From Hygrophila difformis (taxonomy: Eukaryota; Streptophyta; Magnoliopsida; Lamiales; Acanthaceae), in assembly GCA_030278955.1 (NCBI GenBank), contig JAOANR010000002.1, forward strand, positions 10,653,982 to 10,717,981: 64,000 nt of DNA, read 5' to 3'. The notes beneath the pieces are model-generated. The model was not told where the DNA came from. It saw only the letters and a list, made by a program, of their open reading frames with translations, and did no database searches. The position numbers and the translations under genes were made by a program. Positions 1-11,359 of this stretch are shown here, piece by piece; the first letter of the stretch is position 1; every line of letters starts with the position of its first letter.

Positions 1-3000
1 AACATCAAAAAGGAAGAGGCCGAATTTCAGCAAAAGCGGAAGGGTAAGGCTAAAGTGGATCAACAAGCACCTCGATCTAATAATGCTATTGCTTTTGCAG
101 ATAAATGCTTGCTGTCCACCAGGACTGAATTTCAGGAGGCTATACAAGAACCCGAATTTTCAGGTTACTGTCTCTTAGCCTTTGTTAAGCCAATTGTATG
201 TGTTAATGAAACAGTCTCTGCTGCACCTGATGTGCCAAATGAATTTCGCAGGATGCTGGATCGTAACAGCGACGTGTTTCCGGATGAAGTACCCGCGGGA
301 CTACCCCCAATTCGAGGGATCGAACATCGCATTAACTTTGTTCCCGGGGCCTCCATTCCGAATAGGCCAGCATACCGAATGAACCCCGAAGAGACTAAAG
401 AGATTCAGAAACAAGTCCAAGAGCTTTTGGACAAAGGTTGGGTTCGGGAGAGCCTGTCTCCCTGTGCTGTGCTTGTGCTTCTTGTGCTGAAGAAGAACGG
501 GACTTGTAGGATGTGCGTGGACTGCCGAGCCGTGAATGCGATCACGATCAAGTACCGCCATCCCATACCAAGGCTCGATGATATGTTGGACGAACTAGGT
601 GGAGCGAGCATCTTTTCAAAGATAGATCTTCGAAGTGGCTACCACCAGATCAGAATGCAACCCGGTGATGAGTGGAAAACAGCCTTCAAGACCAAGTTCG
701 GGTAGTACGAATGGCTGGTGATGCCATTCGGACTGACAAACGCGCCATCTACGTTCATGAGACTGATAAATGAGACATTGAGGATTTACATTGGAAAATT
801 CGTTGTTGTATATTTTGATGATATACTTATTTCTGATCATGTCTCTCATGTGGAACAGGTATTAAGGAAGCTGCGGGAAGCCCAACTGTATGCCAACATG
901 GAAAAATGCACCTTCTGCGTTCCAGAGGTGATATTTCTGGGTTTTATCGTCAGCAGTGAAGGTCTTAAAGTGGATGAATCCAAGATAACTGCCATAACTG
1001 AATGGGAGCCACCTACCTCAGTCCATGAAGTAAGGAGTTTCCTTGGGTTATGTGGGTTTTTCAGACGGTTCGTCCCACAGTTCAGTATTATTGCTGCACC
1101 CCTGACTGCACTTCTCAAGAAGAGTATTCCATACAAATGGGGGATTACAGAACAGAAAGCCTTTGAGGAGTTGAAAGAAAAGCTGACACATGCTCCCGTC
1201 CTAGCACTACCTAACTTTGACTATCCATTCGAGTTCGAATGCGATGTATCAGGAACTGGATATGGAGCCGTGCTGATCCAAGAAGGCCGTCCAGTGGCCT
1301 ATCACAGTGAGAAATTTTCGGGAGCTCAACTGAATTATTCTACTTATGACAAGGAGCTATACGCTGTGATACGGGCACTGAAGACCTAGCAACATTATTT
1401 GAGGAGCAGAGAATTCATAATCCATACGGACCATGACACCTTGAAGCATATCAGATCTCAAGATCAGCTGAGCAGACGACATGTAAGGTGGAGTGAATTT
1501 CTGGAAACATTTTCGTATGTGATTAAATACAAGAAAGGCAAAGAGAATGTAGTAGCAGATGCTCTTTCGAGAAGATTGGCACTAACCGCATACGCTACTA
1601 CGCATTTGATTGGATTCGAACATATTCGTGAACAATATAGCACTGATGCAGATTTCAAGGAAATCTGGGAGAAGACAGAGAAGCATGCCTTCAAGGAATA
1701 CTCTCGTCTGGAGGGTTTCCTTTATTTTGGGAATGGATTATGCATACCGAAGGGTTCGATCAGAGAACTGCTTGTTAAAGAAGCACACTGTGGAGATATG
1801 ATGGGGCATTTCGGGAGAAATGTCACTGTGTCCATACTATCTGATCGGTTCTTCTGGCCCGGATTACCGAAGCAAGTGGAGGACTTCATTGCAAAATGCA
1901 TCATTTGCCTGAAAGCAAAATCCACTGTGAAGCCCCGTGGATTATACAAGCCATTGCCCATCCCAGACGGCCCTTGGGTAGATTTGTCAATGGACTTCGT
2001 TTTGGGGTTACCCAGAACTGCACGAGCAAAGGATTCCATCTTCGTGGTCGTTGACAGATTTTCCAAAATGGCCCATTTCATTCCATGTGCCAAAACAAAT
2101 GATGCCTCCCATGTGGCCAAGATATTCTTCAAGGAGGCTGTGCGCCTGCACGGGATTCTGAAGACCATTGTGTCAGACCGGGACGCCAAATTTGTGAGTT
2201 ACTTCTGGAAGTCACAATGGTGTGAGATAGGTACAAAACTTCTTTTCTCTACGGCATATCACCCACAAACAGATGGCCAGACCGAATCTGTCAATCGGGT
2301 CCTTGGCAATCTGTTAAGAATCATCTCATCATCCAATTCTAAAAGTTGGGATGAGTGCCTTCCGTATATCGAGTTTGCCTATAACAGACATGTACACAGT
2401 GCCACACACATGTCACCATTTGAAATAGTTTATGGCTTTAACCCACTGACACCATTGGATCTGTTGCCACTCCCTCCGAGTGAGTATAAAAATGCAGTTG
2501 GCAGGGACAGGGCGAGAGCGATTAAGGATTTGCACAAGGACGTGCAGAAAAGTCTGGAGAAAGCCGCTGAGACATATGCGAAGTACAACAATCGCGGCAG
2601 AAAGAAGCTCATACTCCACCCCGGGGATTGGCTTTGGGTGCACATGCGCAAGGAGCGATTTCCCATGAAACGATGCACCAAACTTTCTCCTCGAGGAGAC
2701 GGACCATTTAAAGTTCTAGATAGAATTAATGATAATGCTTATAGACTAGAACTGCCTAAGGAGTACGAACTGAATCCCACTTTTAATGTTGCAGATTTTC
2801 AGCTGTACGAGAGGGACGACGAGGATGCTGATCGGCTGATGGCACAACCTTCCGAAGGGGGAGGGGATGGCATGGGAGCCAAGTCAACAGCGTTGACTAT
2901 CCCGGAAGGACCCTGCTCAAAACAGCGTGCCAAAAGATTCCTGACTGCTATTGCCAAAATATTATCAGAGGAATCAGATAAATGGGAGCAGTCCAAATGC

Positions 3001-3105
3001 CGAGCAGAACAGATCAAGGGAAGCACAGTCATCCAGTGGGAACAGACAGAAGAATACCGGACAGAACCGGGACCCATCACTCTGGGTCCCGCTTCTTCAG
3101 ACTGA
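1..3105 (+). pseudogene. gypsy A pol: RT, RNase H, integrase and tail, two in-frame stops
   Basis: One reading frame runs from the window edge to 3105 and is broken only by TAG codons at 703-705 (just before the MPFGLTNAP segment of RT) and 1387-1389 (in RNase H). RT starts near nt 280 (GLPPIRGIEH) and has its catalytic YFDD at 811-822. RNase H begins near 1230 (ECDVSGTG). The integrase HHCC zinc region is at about 1780-1905, followed by the core with [15 protein letters not shown] and TESVNR, and a GPF-type C-terminal domain near 2700. The frame reads through the polypurine tract and continues about 80 codons into the LTR. The RT style recalls CRM/Reina chromoviruses; this clade is remembered, not tested by a tree. 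Not functional as it stands. Confidence 0.92.
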
Positions 3106-3344
3106 AAACAGAAAGCAGAACGACCTCCGGATGCAGAAACAGAACAAACCAGCATGAAGAGGTCAAAACAGAAGGTTCCGCCGTCACCGTCGCCGTCGCC
3201 GGAGCTCCGACGAGGTTGCCGGAACTTGGCCGGAATCTGGCCGGAACTTGGTCGGAAAAGTCGCCAGTCAACGCCGGTCAACGGAGGTCAACGCCGGTGT
3301 CGTGAAGGAGGGACCCAGTTCAGATCAGTCTCGGAGCTTCGTGT

Positions 3345-3530
3345 CCCTAACCACCCTGGTGCCAGACCCCGACTCGTGTCGCTAGCCAGCGGGCGCGAGG
3401 CCAGTCTAGCGCCACGGACCCAGACTCGTGTCGCTAGCCACCCTGGCGCCAGACCTCGACTCGTGTCGCTAGCCAGCGGGCGCGAGACCAGTCTAGCGCC
3501 ACGGACCCAGGCCCGTGACAGGAGTCCTTC
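3345..3530 (+). repeat. 87-bp tandem duplication in A LTR U3
   Basis: Two near-identical units with period 87 bp start at about 3362 and 3449. Each contains GACTCGTGTCGCTAGCCAG and GTCTAGCGCCACGGACC. The block is CpG-rich and lies upstream of the LTR TATA box. The same position in the A2 LTR holds a different repeat built on ACGACGCTA. Confidence 0.75.
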
Positions 3531-3811
3531 AGTCCTTAGCTGCCGTGTCCCTAACCTGCGTGTCGCGAAACCCCCAATCGCTAGGCCAAAGCTCCGCGCC
3601 ACAATCTGAGTTCCATGACTGGATCATCCAGAAGCTGCCACATGCCATTCTATCCTTCCGTGTCGCCAGCCTACGCCCTGTCGCGGGACTCCGCGCCACA
3701 AGGAGGGACTAGCGCCACAGTCTTCGTCTCGCGCCATGGATTACTATTTTCTTTCCCGTTTGTTGAAAACTCGTGTAGGGTTGTTTATTTCCTTTCCTTT
3801 GCTTGTTGAAT

Positions 3812-3835
3812 GGTTCCCCTATATATATGGGAACC
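3812..3835 (+). promoter_or_regulatory. TATA box inside an inverted repeat, A LTR
   Basis: CTATATATATGG is flanked by GGTTCCC and GGGAACC, a perfect 7-bp inverted repeat. It precedes AACCCTAACACTCTTG, the likely transcription start region. Position and composition fit the U3 promoter of an LTR. The start site itself is inferred. Confidence 0.7.
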
Positions 3836-4133
3836 CTAACACTCTTGTATTCACTTTTGATATTGAATGAAATTATACTCTTCTTTCAAAAGTCATTACC
3901 GAGAGCATTTTCTCTCAAATTCATGGATTTGATCCAACTTGGCTTCGGCTATCAATCGAGTCTTGAGACGCCTCGATTGATTATCACTTTGAAGGATTGA
4001 AAGGAGGAAGGGGGTCACCATATTGGAGGGGTTGGTTGTCTTCAAGCTTCAATCTATTCTTAGTGAAGTCTCATCTATCTTTCATTCTTGTTATTTCCAT
4101 TAATAGCCTATAGTATTCAATCGATCCGTGGCA

Positions 4134-5648
4134 TTCATCTAGGCCCATGTGCACCAAGCCAAACTAAAGCCCATCAGGAGTTGGTCCATCACCCACCAGC
4201 AGCCCAATTGGAGGCTTGGCCCAAGGAGTAGAAGCAGCCGGCCCAGCCACCGGAGCCCATCGTTGCCTGCCGATCGCCCTCTCCGATCATCTTCTCGGCG
4301 AACACATCGAGCTCCGGCAAGCCACCACCGTCGACATGATAACTCCGGCAACTGGATCATCTCCGTCCCTCCGAGTTGTATCTTCATCTCCGGCGACCTC
4401 GTCAACTCTTCCATCACCGCCATCATTCCCGTCATCTTCTACCTACAGCTCCAGCGCTGATCTTCCCTCCGGCATCTTTATCTCCGCCGCTGTGGACCCG
4501 AAGCTGCAACCCCCATCATCATCGGGACAGCAGCAAGTCCGATCGGCCCTCGACCATGGCCCTCGTCTCCCCGACAGAAGTTGGCCGACCACCTCCGTCC
4601 ATCTTCCTCATCAAGTCCGGCGATCGGCCCCAGCAGTTGCTTACTCCTTCACAGTCCCGGCCATGGCTCTCATCCATAGGACAAAGTGTGGCGTCCTCCT
4701 TCATCTTCAGGAGCCGGCGGCCACCTGGCCGGCTACTGCCGGAGCCATCTCCGGTCACCCCTTTTATGGAGAAAACCCTCATAGTATCCAACAAGCTCCA
4801 GGCCGCCGTTCAAGCTCCTGTCCTCATGGAGAGCCTCCAGCCACCATCCTCATACCAACTCCGGCGATCCCCGAAAGCCGCAACTACGATGAAGACGAAA
4901 ATCCCGATTCGCCGCCGCAAGTTCGAATTCCGATCAACCTTCACTTCCTCCGTCTGCCTTCATCGACTCCAGCCTTCCCGGCCTGTCCATGATGCCAACC
5001 GGACAGCTTTGACGCCAAGCCTTCCGCGTCATTGCCTTCCGCATCATTGCCTTCCGCGTCATTACTCTTTTGCATCATCTCCCTTTGACGCCAACACCCA
5101 TTCCTTGCCTCCGCGTCATCCATCTTCCTTTGGCGTCATCCGGGGGTTCTGCGTCATGGTTTCTGTCTGCATCATAGTAGTCGTCCGCTGCCTCAATTCT
5201 TGAATTGGCTTGTGTGCCATTGTTGCAATTGGACTTGGCTTCATACCCTCTTGTCTTTCAACACTTGTTTTATTTTATCTAGGGTTTTTTAATTGCTTTT
5301 GCTAGTTGTTTAAGTGCTTGTAATTTGGGATGCCTATAAATAGGCCATCCCCAACACTTTGCTATTCACCTTTGAAATGAATCTAGCTACATTGAAATAC
5401 ACTTGGGAAGTGTTGTGTGTGTTTGTTTGAAAGGTCTTATGAATTCTTCCGCATAGGTTGAATTCCTTTTGAGTATTGAGGTGTGCTCAATCGTATTGAC
5501 ACCATTAGGGTGTAGGTTGAGGGAATGGACACCACCGTGCAATCGATTCCAAGACCGAGAATCCGAAGTGGAAATCTCCCTATCCTTTTTTCTTCTTTGT
5601 TCATCTTGTTCTTGTTTGTAAATCGTATGCAATCCTCGATCCATGGCA
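4134..5648 (+). repeat. 5' LTR of B, left end displaced by A
   Basis: From TTCATCTAGGCCC onward this is near-identical to 9023-10521. The first about 390 bp of the LTR are missing because A is inserted at 4133/4134. It ends GATCCATGGCA at 5648, just before the PBS. The TATA box CCTATAAATAGG (5331-5345) lies inside the inverted repeat GGGATG/CATCCC. Short open frames here are translations of GC-rich U3 DNA, not genes. Confidence 0.88.
5022..5165 (+). repeat. Iterated CGTCAT motif in B 5' LTR
   Basis: Repeated CCTTCCGCGTCATTG units of about 15 bp, with GCATCAT and GCGTCATCC variants, lie in U3 upstream of the TATA box. A matching block is at 9895-10070 in the 3' LTR. No coding role is seen. 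Confidence 0.65.
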
Positions 5649-5653
5649 TCTCT

Positions 5654-5666
5654 TGGTATCAGAGCC
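5654..5666 (+). promoter_or_regulatory. Primer binding site of B (initiator Met tRNA)
   Basis: TGGTATCAGAGCC, 5 bp after the LTR end, matches the complement of the 3' end of plant initiator methionine tRNA, the usual primer of plant gypsy elements. Confidence 0.9.
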
Positions 5667-7569
5667 TAGATTGGATCGATTTACCATTTCCATTCCACTC
5701 CAAAAATTCCAAAAATCCAAAAATCAAGTTTCTGTGTACTGTTTACTTCAGGACCATTTTGCTCAGGCCAAATTCTCTGAATTCTGAGTTGATATTTGGT
5801 TTTGTTGGGTTGATTACATAGAGATTCATATAAAGTTCTTTGAATTTGGCCAAGGGATTCAATTTCTATGAATTTTTGAAGTTCTTGGTCATTTTTCCCC
5901 AAAAATATTTTTCTTCATTTTTCTTGGGTTTGATCTTGTGTTTCACCTCCCCATTTGGAATCACTTTCCATTTGGAAACACCCCAATCATCCATTCCTAA
6001 GGGGTTATGCTGCCCGATTTTTCCAAAATCCATTTCCTCCATCAAAAACCCATTCCAAAACCCTAGCAAAAGTTCATCCTGCCCACTGTTCCAGAATTCT
6101 GATTTTTGCTCATTCATATTTTGCCAAATCTGAGTCCATAATCTTGTTCCTCTCATTGAATACATAGGTTTGCATATAAAGAACATCAAAAACGGACATC
6201 GGGAGCCAAAGTTATGGCCATTTGAAGATTCAAGCATATTCTTGGTGTTCTTGACCAAAAATCCAAAAATTTCCATGTTTTGCTTTTTGGTCTTATCATT
6301 TTCCGTTTTCACTCACTTTGTGGATTGTAGTTGCGTTAATTAATGGTTTGTAAGCTTAATTGGTTATTATGCAAGCTTAATCCGAGAGTGCTGAGTGATT
6401 ATTGAGAGTTGGGATTAAATTTTGGTTTAGGGTTTGTTCATAGTGTTCTTATTTTTGTGTTTGAATGTTTGAATGTTCTTGAGTTGTTCTTGGTATCTTC
6501 AAAGGGTCTTCAAATTGTTCTTGTTGGGTATCTTTTTTATCCAAAGGGGCAATATCAAGGGTGTTTTGGGAAATTTGAGGCCAACCAAAAATCTGTATTG
6601 GTACAAAGTGAGAAGGGGTCGTACATCATTTTGTTCGTTGCAAAAGGACATACAAACTTGGCCATTAAAACCCCAAATCCTTTCCCCATTTGGAGGCTAC
6701 ACAAAAGAGTTGGACAATCCATGCTTTGAACACATCCAAGGCAAGAAGAAATTGGTTCAAAATTGGAGCATTAATTAGAAGTGGGGCCCACATCTATTTC
6801 CTACACTTGATTTACAATTCGACAAGCCAAATTCCATTTCAATCAATTGGGTCTTGAGAAATTTGATTGTGAAACATTTGATTTAATTAGTTGTGCAATT
6901 ATTTTTATTGTTCAATTAGTTTAATTAAATTGGGTATTTAATGTACTGTGCGATTTCACTGATTTAAATCACGAACAATTTATCGGGTTGAAGTTCCGTC
7001 AGTGTTTGCACCTGACAGTGGAATTCATCGAGGAATAAGTGTTTGTCACTGTTCCTCTGATTTATTTCACAAATCACAGAGTTGAAGCTCCGTCTGCAAT
7101 TGCAGATAGTGGAGTTCCTCAACAGTGAATATTACCCGGCTATCCTCGATAGCAGCGTGGTTGTATTTATTGGGTTTGTGTGAGAGGCATATATTGTGAG
7201 ATTCCGAGCGTTTTATTTTGTGAGGTTTTTACTTTACACTTTAAATTGCGAGGAATCGGATTTATTGCTTGCAGGCTGATTAAAATTGCGAACTATAATT
7301 TGTGCACTGCAATCACACACAGAATCTGTGCCTTTCATTGATAGAGTCGAACATTGCATTATGATTCTTGCACTGTGCGTCCAATAATTCTATTTCACTC
7401 ACCATCTGATTGTTGGTTGATACGATTGAGCATTATCCGACTAATTAGGAACCAACCGGTGGAGAATTTGGACCTGCGGAGAGAGAAACAGTTGCGAGAT
7501 CACTCTGCACATTTCAGTCCATTTTTCTAATCCATTATATATATATATATATCTAGTTGTTTTTCTGAT
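5667..7569 (+). other. Untranslated leader of B
   Basis: About 1.9 kb without a supported gene between PBS and the ORF at 7570. It ends in a short TA repeat and ATCTAGTT just before the ATG, an arrangement also seen in E. Blocks alignable to the leaders of D, E and G include two hairpins (6987-7123), a GAGTCGAACATTGCATT motif near 7346 and CTTGCACTGTGCGT near 7367. Small open frames at 6409-6778 show no family features. Confidence 0.7.
6987..7123 (+). promoter_or_regulatory. Two conserved leader hairpins, B
   Basis: Hairpin 1 (6990-7026): TTCC and GTCAG pair with CTGAC and GGAA. Hairpin 2 (7081-7123): GTTGA, CTCC and TCTGC pair with GCAGA, GGAG and TCAAC, with loop AATT. Both start GTTGAAG and end near GGAATTC or GGAGTTCCTC. 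Similar structures with changed but still paired stems occur in D, E and G. Role unknown; RNA dimerisation, packaging or translation control are possible. Confidence 0.6.
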
Positions 7570-8394
7570 ATGGCAGAAACTGATAATGCTGAAGTGATGA
7601 ATTTCCTTTTCCTGAGAAGCATGCTGCAAGATTTTGATGCTAAACTTGATAGGTTAAATGCAAAAATGGATTCCATGATTGATGATGTGCGAGAGATGAA
7701 GACTGATATGAGCCATGAATTCAAGAAGGTGAACCGCAAAATTGAGAAGGAAAATGCCAGTCTCTCTTCAGAGCTGCATGGGGAGCTTGATGGCAAACTC
7801 GCGAAGGACCTGTGCAGCACATCTTCCTCCACTGACGAGCCTTCTACGGAACAGGTTAAATTTGTCCATAATTCCTTAAAGCTCCCAAAGGTACATTCCT
7901 TCCATTTTTCAACTCTGATGATACCCAAAGAATTTCCAGTCCATGAGCAACATATTTCAGATGATAATTGCGTAATTTCTGAATCACATTCTGAATATGT
8001 TGATCCATTTTGGGAACATGCTGAAAATTTGAGACCAAATCCATATCGTTTGCATTTATTAGAAAAATTGATTTTACCTGATAAAATACATACTGATTAT
8101 GGTAAATTTCATTACACTGGTAGAATCCCATTAAGTCATATGCGCTATCTAATATTTTATTTGGGACTGAAAGGATTTAGGGTGCATATGCGAGCTCATC
8201 ATTTCCCGCCATCAAAGTGGAGATCCTTCCGAGGTCGTAAAAGAGCATCAATAATTTGTGAAAATCTGTCTGAAGCCGAACATATGGAATTAATCCAGGT
8301 GATCATGTTCCAATTCTTGAGATTTTTAAATCTGATTTTAAAAGAACATTCACGGCCGCATCTGAAAATTATAATTATTTTTGCAGGAATTTAA
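7570..8394 (+). CDS. B gag-position protein, unknown C-terminal region
   Basis: A 274-codon open frame starts at the gag position right after the TA-rich leader end. Residues 1-90 are hydrophilic and probably coiled-coil (MAETDNAEVMNFLFLRS, then heptad-like Leu/Met/Lys), like the N-termini of D, E and G gag. The rest has no CCHC knuckle, no capsid-like WW segment and no protease; I do not recognise it. Segments FVHNSLKLPKV and DPFWEHAENLRPNP weakly resemble the C-terminus of the D polyprotein. A GT at 8299 and an AG at 8386 would make a short intron, not needed for the frame. It probably serves, or once served, a structural role with helper-supplied enzymes; this is inference. Confidence 0.6.
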   Translation: MAETDNAEVMNFLFLRSMLQDFDAKLDRLNAKMDSMIDDVREMKTDMSHEFKKVNRKIEKENASLSSELHGELDGKLAKDLCSTSSSTDEPSTEQVKFVHNSLKLPKVHSFHFSTLMIPKEFPVHEQHISDDNCVISESHSEYVDPFWEHAENLRPNPYRLHLLEKLILPDKIHTDYGKFHYTGRIPLSHMRYLIFYLGLKGFRVHMRAHHFPPSKWRSFRGRKRASIICENLSEAEHMELIQVIMFQFLRFLNLILKEHSRPHLKIIIIFAGI

Positions 8395-9071
8395 TCTCTG
8401 GAGCTGATGCCGTGAGCAGTCTGCAATTTATCCTCAAGGGAGACTCTGAGCATTATCTTTGCATTTTGGATCATATTTCTGAAAATTTTATTGAAAAATT
8501 TTGTTTTACGAAATTGAAACAAAAATGCGAGACTTACGGATTTCCGGTTTGTGCAGAGCTAAAAGTTTTGGATGATCCTACCGAAGCAACTTCTCTTCTG
8601 ACTTTGAAGTTCAAAGCTCTTGAAGGGGGAGAGGATGGCATGGATGCCCGGATCAACCCAAATAGGAAACCGGATCAAATATGGATAGCCGGAAACCCGC
8701 CGGAGCATCGCCGGAAGATCGTCGGAGCATCGCCGGAATTCTGCCGGATTCCGGAAAGTCAACGCCAGTCAACCCCAGAAGTCAACAGGGTCACGACGGT
8801 CAACAAGCCTCTATTGCAAGATGGGCTGAAGCAAAGAGTTAGTATAATGGGCTCTTATGTCACTAGTCCAAGAGGGGAATCCATTAGCTTAAAGTGTTTG
8901 GAGCCCAATCCAAAAACCAACCTAAGCCCAATCTATCGGGCTCAGAAGCAAAAGGAGTCCAAACTCCCTAACTCGGCCCATCAGCCTCCCCTAGCCCAAA
9001 GTCTGCCCGAAGCCCACCACTTCATCCAGGCCCATGTGCACCAAGCCAAACTAAAGCCCATCAGGAGTTGA
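8388..9071 (+). CDS. Open 3' frame of B running through the purine tract into the LTR
   Basis: From just after TTTTTGCAG (8386), a frame stays open to 9071 through the purine tract (8622-8635). It starts NLISGADAVSS and includes LTLKFKALEGGEDG over the tract. D has a comparable piece (LLALESKAFEGGGND) after TTTTATGCAG. This could be a spliced 3' exon or a relic of pol. GTG is the only start in frame, so independent translation is doubtful. Confidence 0.35.
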   Translation, partial: NLISGADAVSSLQFILKGDSEHYLCILDHISENFIEKFCFTKLKQKCETYGFPVCAELKVLDDPTEATSLLTLKFKALEGGEDGMDARINPNRKPDQIWIAGNPPEHRRKIVGASPEFCRIPESQRQSTPEVNRVTTVNKPLLQDGLKQRVSIMGSYVTSPRGESISLKCLEPNPKTNLSPIYRAQKQKESKLPNSAHQPPLAQSLPEAHHFIQAHVHQAKLKPIRS

Positions 9072-10521
9072 TCCATCACCCACCAGCAGCCCAATTGGAG
9101 GCTTGGCCCAAGGAGTAGAAGCAGCCGGCCCAGCCACCGGAGCCCATCGTTGCCTGCCGATCGCCCTCTCCGATCATCTTCTCAGCGAACGCCTCGAGCT
9201 CCGGCTAGCCACCACCGTCGACATGATAACTCCGGCAACTGGATCATCTCCGTCCCTCCGAGTTGTATCTTCATCTCCAGCGACCTCGTCAACTCTTCCA
9301 TCACCGCCATCATTCCCGTCATCTTCTACCTACAGCTCCAGCGCCGATCTTCCCTCCGGCATCTTCATCTCCGCCGCTGTGGACGCGAAGCTGCAACCCC
9401 CATCATCACCGGGACAGCAGCAAGTCTGATCGGCCCTCGACCATGGCCCTCGTTTCCCGACAGAAGCTGGTCGACCACCTCCGTCCATCTTCCTCATCAA
9501 GTCCGGCGATCGACCCCAGCAGTTGTTTACTCCTTCACAGTCCTGGACATGGCTCTCTCATCCATAGGACAAAGAGTGGCGTCCTCCTTCATCTTCAGGA
9601 GCCGGCGACCACCTGGCCGGCTACTGCCGGAGCCATCTCCGGTCATCTCTTTTATGGAGAAAACCCTCATAGTATCCAAAAAGCTCCAGGCCGTCGTTCA
9701 AGCTCCTGTCCTCATGGAGAGCCTCCTGCCACCATCCTCATACCAACTCCGGCGATCCCCGAAAGCCGCAACTACGACGAAGAGGAAAATCCCGATTCGC
9801 AGCCGCAAGTTCGAATTCCGATCAACCTTCACTTCCTTCGTCTGCCTTCATCGACTCTAGCCTTCCCGGCATGTCCATGACGCCAACCGGACAGCTGTGA
9901 CGCCAAGCCTTCCGCGTCATTGCCTTCCCCATCATTTCCTTCCGCGTCATTACTCTTTTGCATCATCTCCCTTTGATGCCAACACCCATTCCTTGCCTCC
10001 GCGTCATCCATCTTCCTTTGGCGTCATCCGGGGGTTCTGCATCATGGTTTCTGTCCGCGTCATAGTAGTCGTCCGCTGCCTCAATTCTTGAATTGGCTTG
10101 TGTGCCATTGTTGCAATTGGACTTGGCGTCATACCCTATTGTCTTTCAACACTTGTTTTATTTTATCTAGGGTTGTTTAATTGCTTTTGCTAGTTGTTTA
10201 AGTGCTTGTAATTTGGGATGCCTATAAATAGGCCATCCCCAACACTTTGCCATTCACCTTTGAAATGAATCTAGCTACATTGAAATACACTTGGGAAGTG
10301 TTTTGTGTGTTTGTTTGAAATGTCTTATGAATTCTTCCGCATAGGTTGAATTCCTTTTGAGTATTGAGGTGTGCTCAATCGTATTGACACCATTAGGGTG
10401 TAGGTTGAGGGAATCGGACACCACCGTGCAATCGATTCCAAGACCGAGAATCCGAAGTGGAAATCTCCCTATCCTTTTTTCTTCTTGTTTGTAAATCGTA
10501 TCCAATCCTCGATCCATGGCA
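8636..10521 (+). repeat. 3' LTR of B
   Basis: 1886 bp, starting TGGCATGGATGCCC right after the purine tract and ending GATCCATGGCA. CCGGAA-rich sequence is at 8680-8760 and again in CTCCGGCGA-rich form to about 9800. The CGTCAT repeat block is at 9895-10070 and the TATA box at 10219-10235. Flanking bases AAAGG at 10522 lie in C; the matching left copy is outside the window. Confidence 0.88.
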
Positions 10522-11153
10522 AAAGGAGCAATGCGGAAGGGTGATGTGGTATAGACCGCATCGAGGTCGATGCGGTTTATACCGCATCGATTTGGGAAAG
10601 GCAAAATGGGAGGCGATGCGGTTTAAAGACCGCATTGAGATCGATGCGGTATATACCGTATCGTTGCGGTTTATTCCGCATCGCTCAGTTTGCACCAATG
10701 CCTTAGCCAATTTTTGCATGCTCTTATTTTCTACACTATTACAAAATATTATATCCGACCAATCTCCGACTTGTCCGAAAATTGTCTGGCGACCGACGGT
10801 GACTCTGGCCAATCTCCGGCCAACTTCCGGCCAATTTTCCGACGAGCTCCGTTTTGTCCTCCGGTGATGCTCCGGTACTTCGGTAACTCCTCCGATGACT
10901 TTCCGGCGACTCTCCGGTGACGGCGATGGCCTAATTCTTCAAAATTGGGAATTCTATGGATGGAATCCCTCCGGCCTCTTCGAGCTGGATCAGGATCAAT
11001 GCTTTCTGACTGCTACCTTCTTCTCTGTTGATTTCTTCTGTGAATTCTGCAGTCTTGAGAAGGGTTGCAATATGGTCCGTGAACTTCATGGTCCTGGTCC
11101 TGGAGCATGGTCCCGATGAAATAATTAATGTTGTAGATTTGGCTCCCACGCCA
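10522..11153 (-). repeat. Partial 3' LTR of C
   Basis: Read on the minus strand, it starts TGGCGTGGGAGCC at 11153 after the tract AAGGGGGAGGGGA and is interrupted by B at 10522. It carries the pol tail frame to 10931, the CCGGAA block (about 10930-10780) and an inverted-repeat block (10536-10690). Confidence 0.82.
10536..10690. repeat. Palindromic GATGCGGT repeats in C U3
   Basis: At least four units of GATGCGGT joined to ACCGCATC in both orientations, such as ATGCGGTTTATACCGCAT near 10568-10586, make imperfect palindromes. The block occupies the slot between the CCGGAA block and where the TATA box would lie. Confidence 0.75.
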
Positions 11154-11359
11154 TCCCCTCCCCCTTGAGAAGGTTGAGCCATCAACCGAATAAGCTCTTC
11201 CCCATCTTCCTCCTAGAGGGCGAGATCTGCAACATTAAACGTGGCATTAATTCCATACTCAGGAGGCAGTTCCAACCTGTATGCATTGTCGTTGATCTTT
11301 TCCAGCACTCTGAATGGACCGTCTGCCCGTGGGGAAAGTTTGTCACGCCTTTTCAGTGG
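10931..11359 (-). pseudogene. C pol: integrase C-terminus and U3-encoded tail
   Basis: This minus-strand segment follows the D insertion. The frame carries GPFRVLEKINDNAYRL, the GPY/F-type domain of gypsy integrases, then FNVADLAL and an in-frame TAG. It next passes LMAQPSQGGGDGVGAK over the purine tract and continues inside the LTR to a stop at 10931. The tail includes SSGPCSRTRTMKFTDH, matching the GPCSKQRAKRF motif of A and A2. The tail frame remains open, although pol as a whole is dead. Confidence 0.8.

Larger units (their letters stand above)
1..4133 (+). mobile_element. Ty3/gypsy retrotransposon A, 3' part
   Basis: This is the 3' portion of an LTR retrotransposon that continues off the left edge. 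It holds pol from the protease-RT junction onward, a polypurine tract at 2854-2867 and a complete 3' LTR (2868-4133). The LTR ends in CA and is followed by TTCAT, probably one copy of the target duplication, and then by the interior of the B 5' LTR. The element is therefore younger than B. Its 5' LTR, gag and protease are outside the window. Confidence 0.9.
2868..4133 (+). repeat. 3' LTR of element A
   Basis: The LTR starts TGGCATGGGAGCC directly after the purine tract and ends GATCCGTGGCA, 1266 bp. Order of parts: pol tail coding to 3105, CCGGAA-rich block about 3175-3270, GC-rich repeat block 3300-3740, TATA box at 3820, then R-U5. A2 (43755-44877, opposite strand) shares the start, TATA and R-U5 regions but has a different repeat block. 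Confidence 0.88.
4134..10521 (+). mobile_element. Non-autonomous gypsy-related element B
   Basis: Two copies of one long LTR (4134-5648, left-truncated, and 8636-10521) bracket about 3 kb of interior with a PBS, a long leader and a single gag-position ORF. No protease, RT or integrase is present. The left end of the 5' LTR is cut by A. Sequence right of 10521 is the interior of a C LTR, so B is nested in C. Shared leader, PBS, purine tract and LTR-end motifs tie it to the same group as A, D, E and G. Confidence 0.85.
10522..11359 (-). mobile_element. Element C, left fragment (3' end, minus strand)
   Basis: This is the pol C-terminus and partial 3' LTR of a minus-strand gypsy element. The rest lies at 18154 onward, displaced by D. 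The pol frame resumes across the D insertion (RKERF on one side, KRRDKLSPRADGPF on the other) and AGTGG is duplicated at 11355-11359 and 18154-18158. The left end is cut by B. Confidence 0.88.

Noticed and set aside
4216..5203. 258- and 275-codon open frames in the B LTR, repeated at 9103-9880
   Set aside because: Several overlapping frames are open at once because the U3 is GC-rich and Ser/Pro-coding in every frame; no conserved protein feature.
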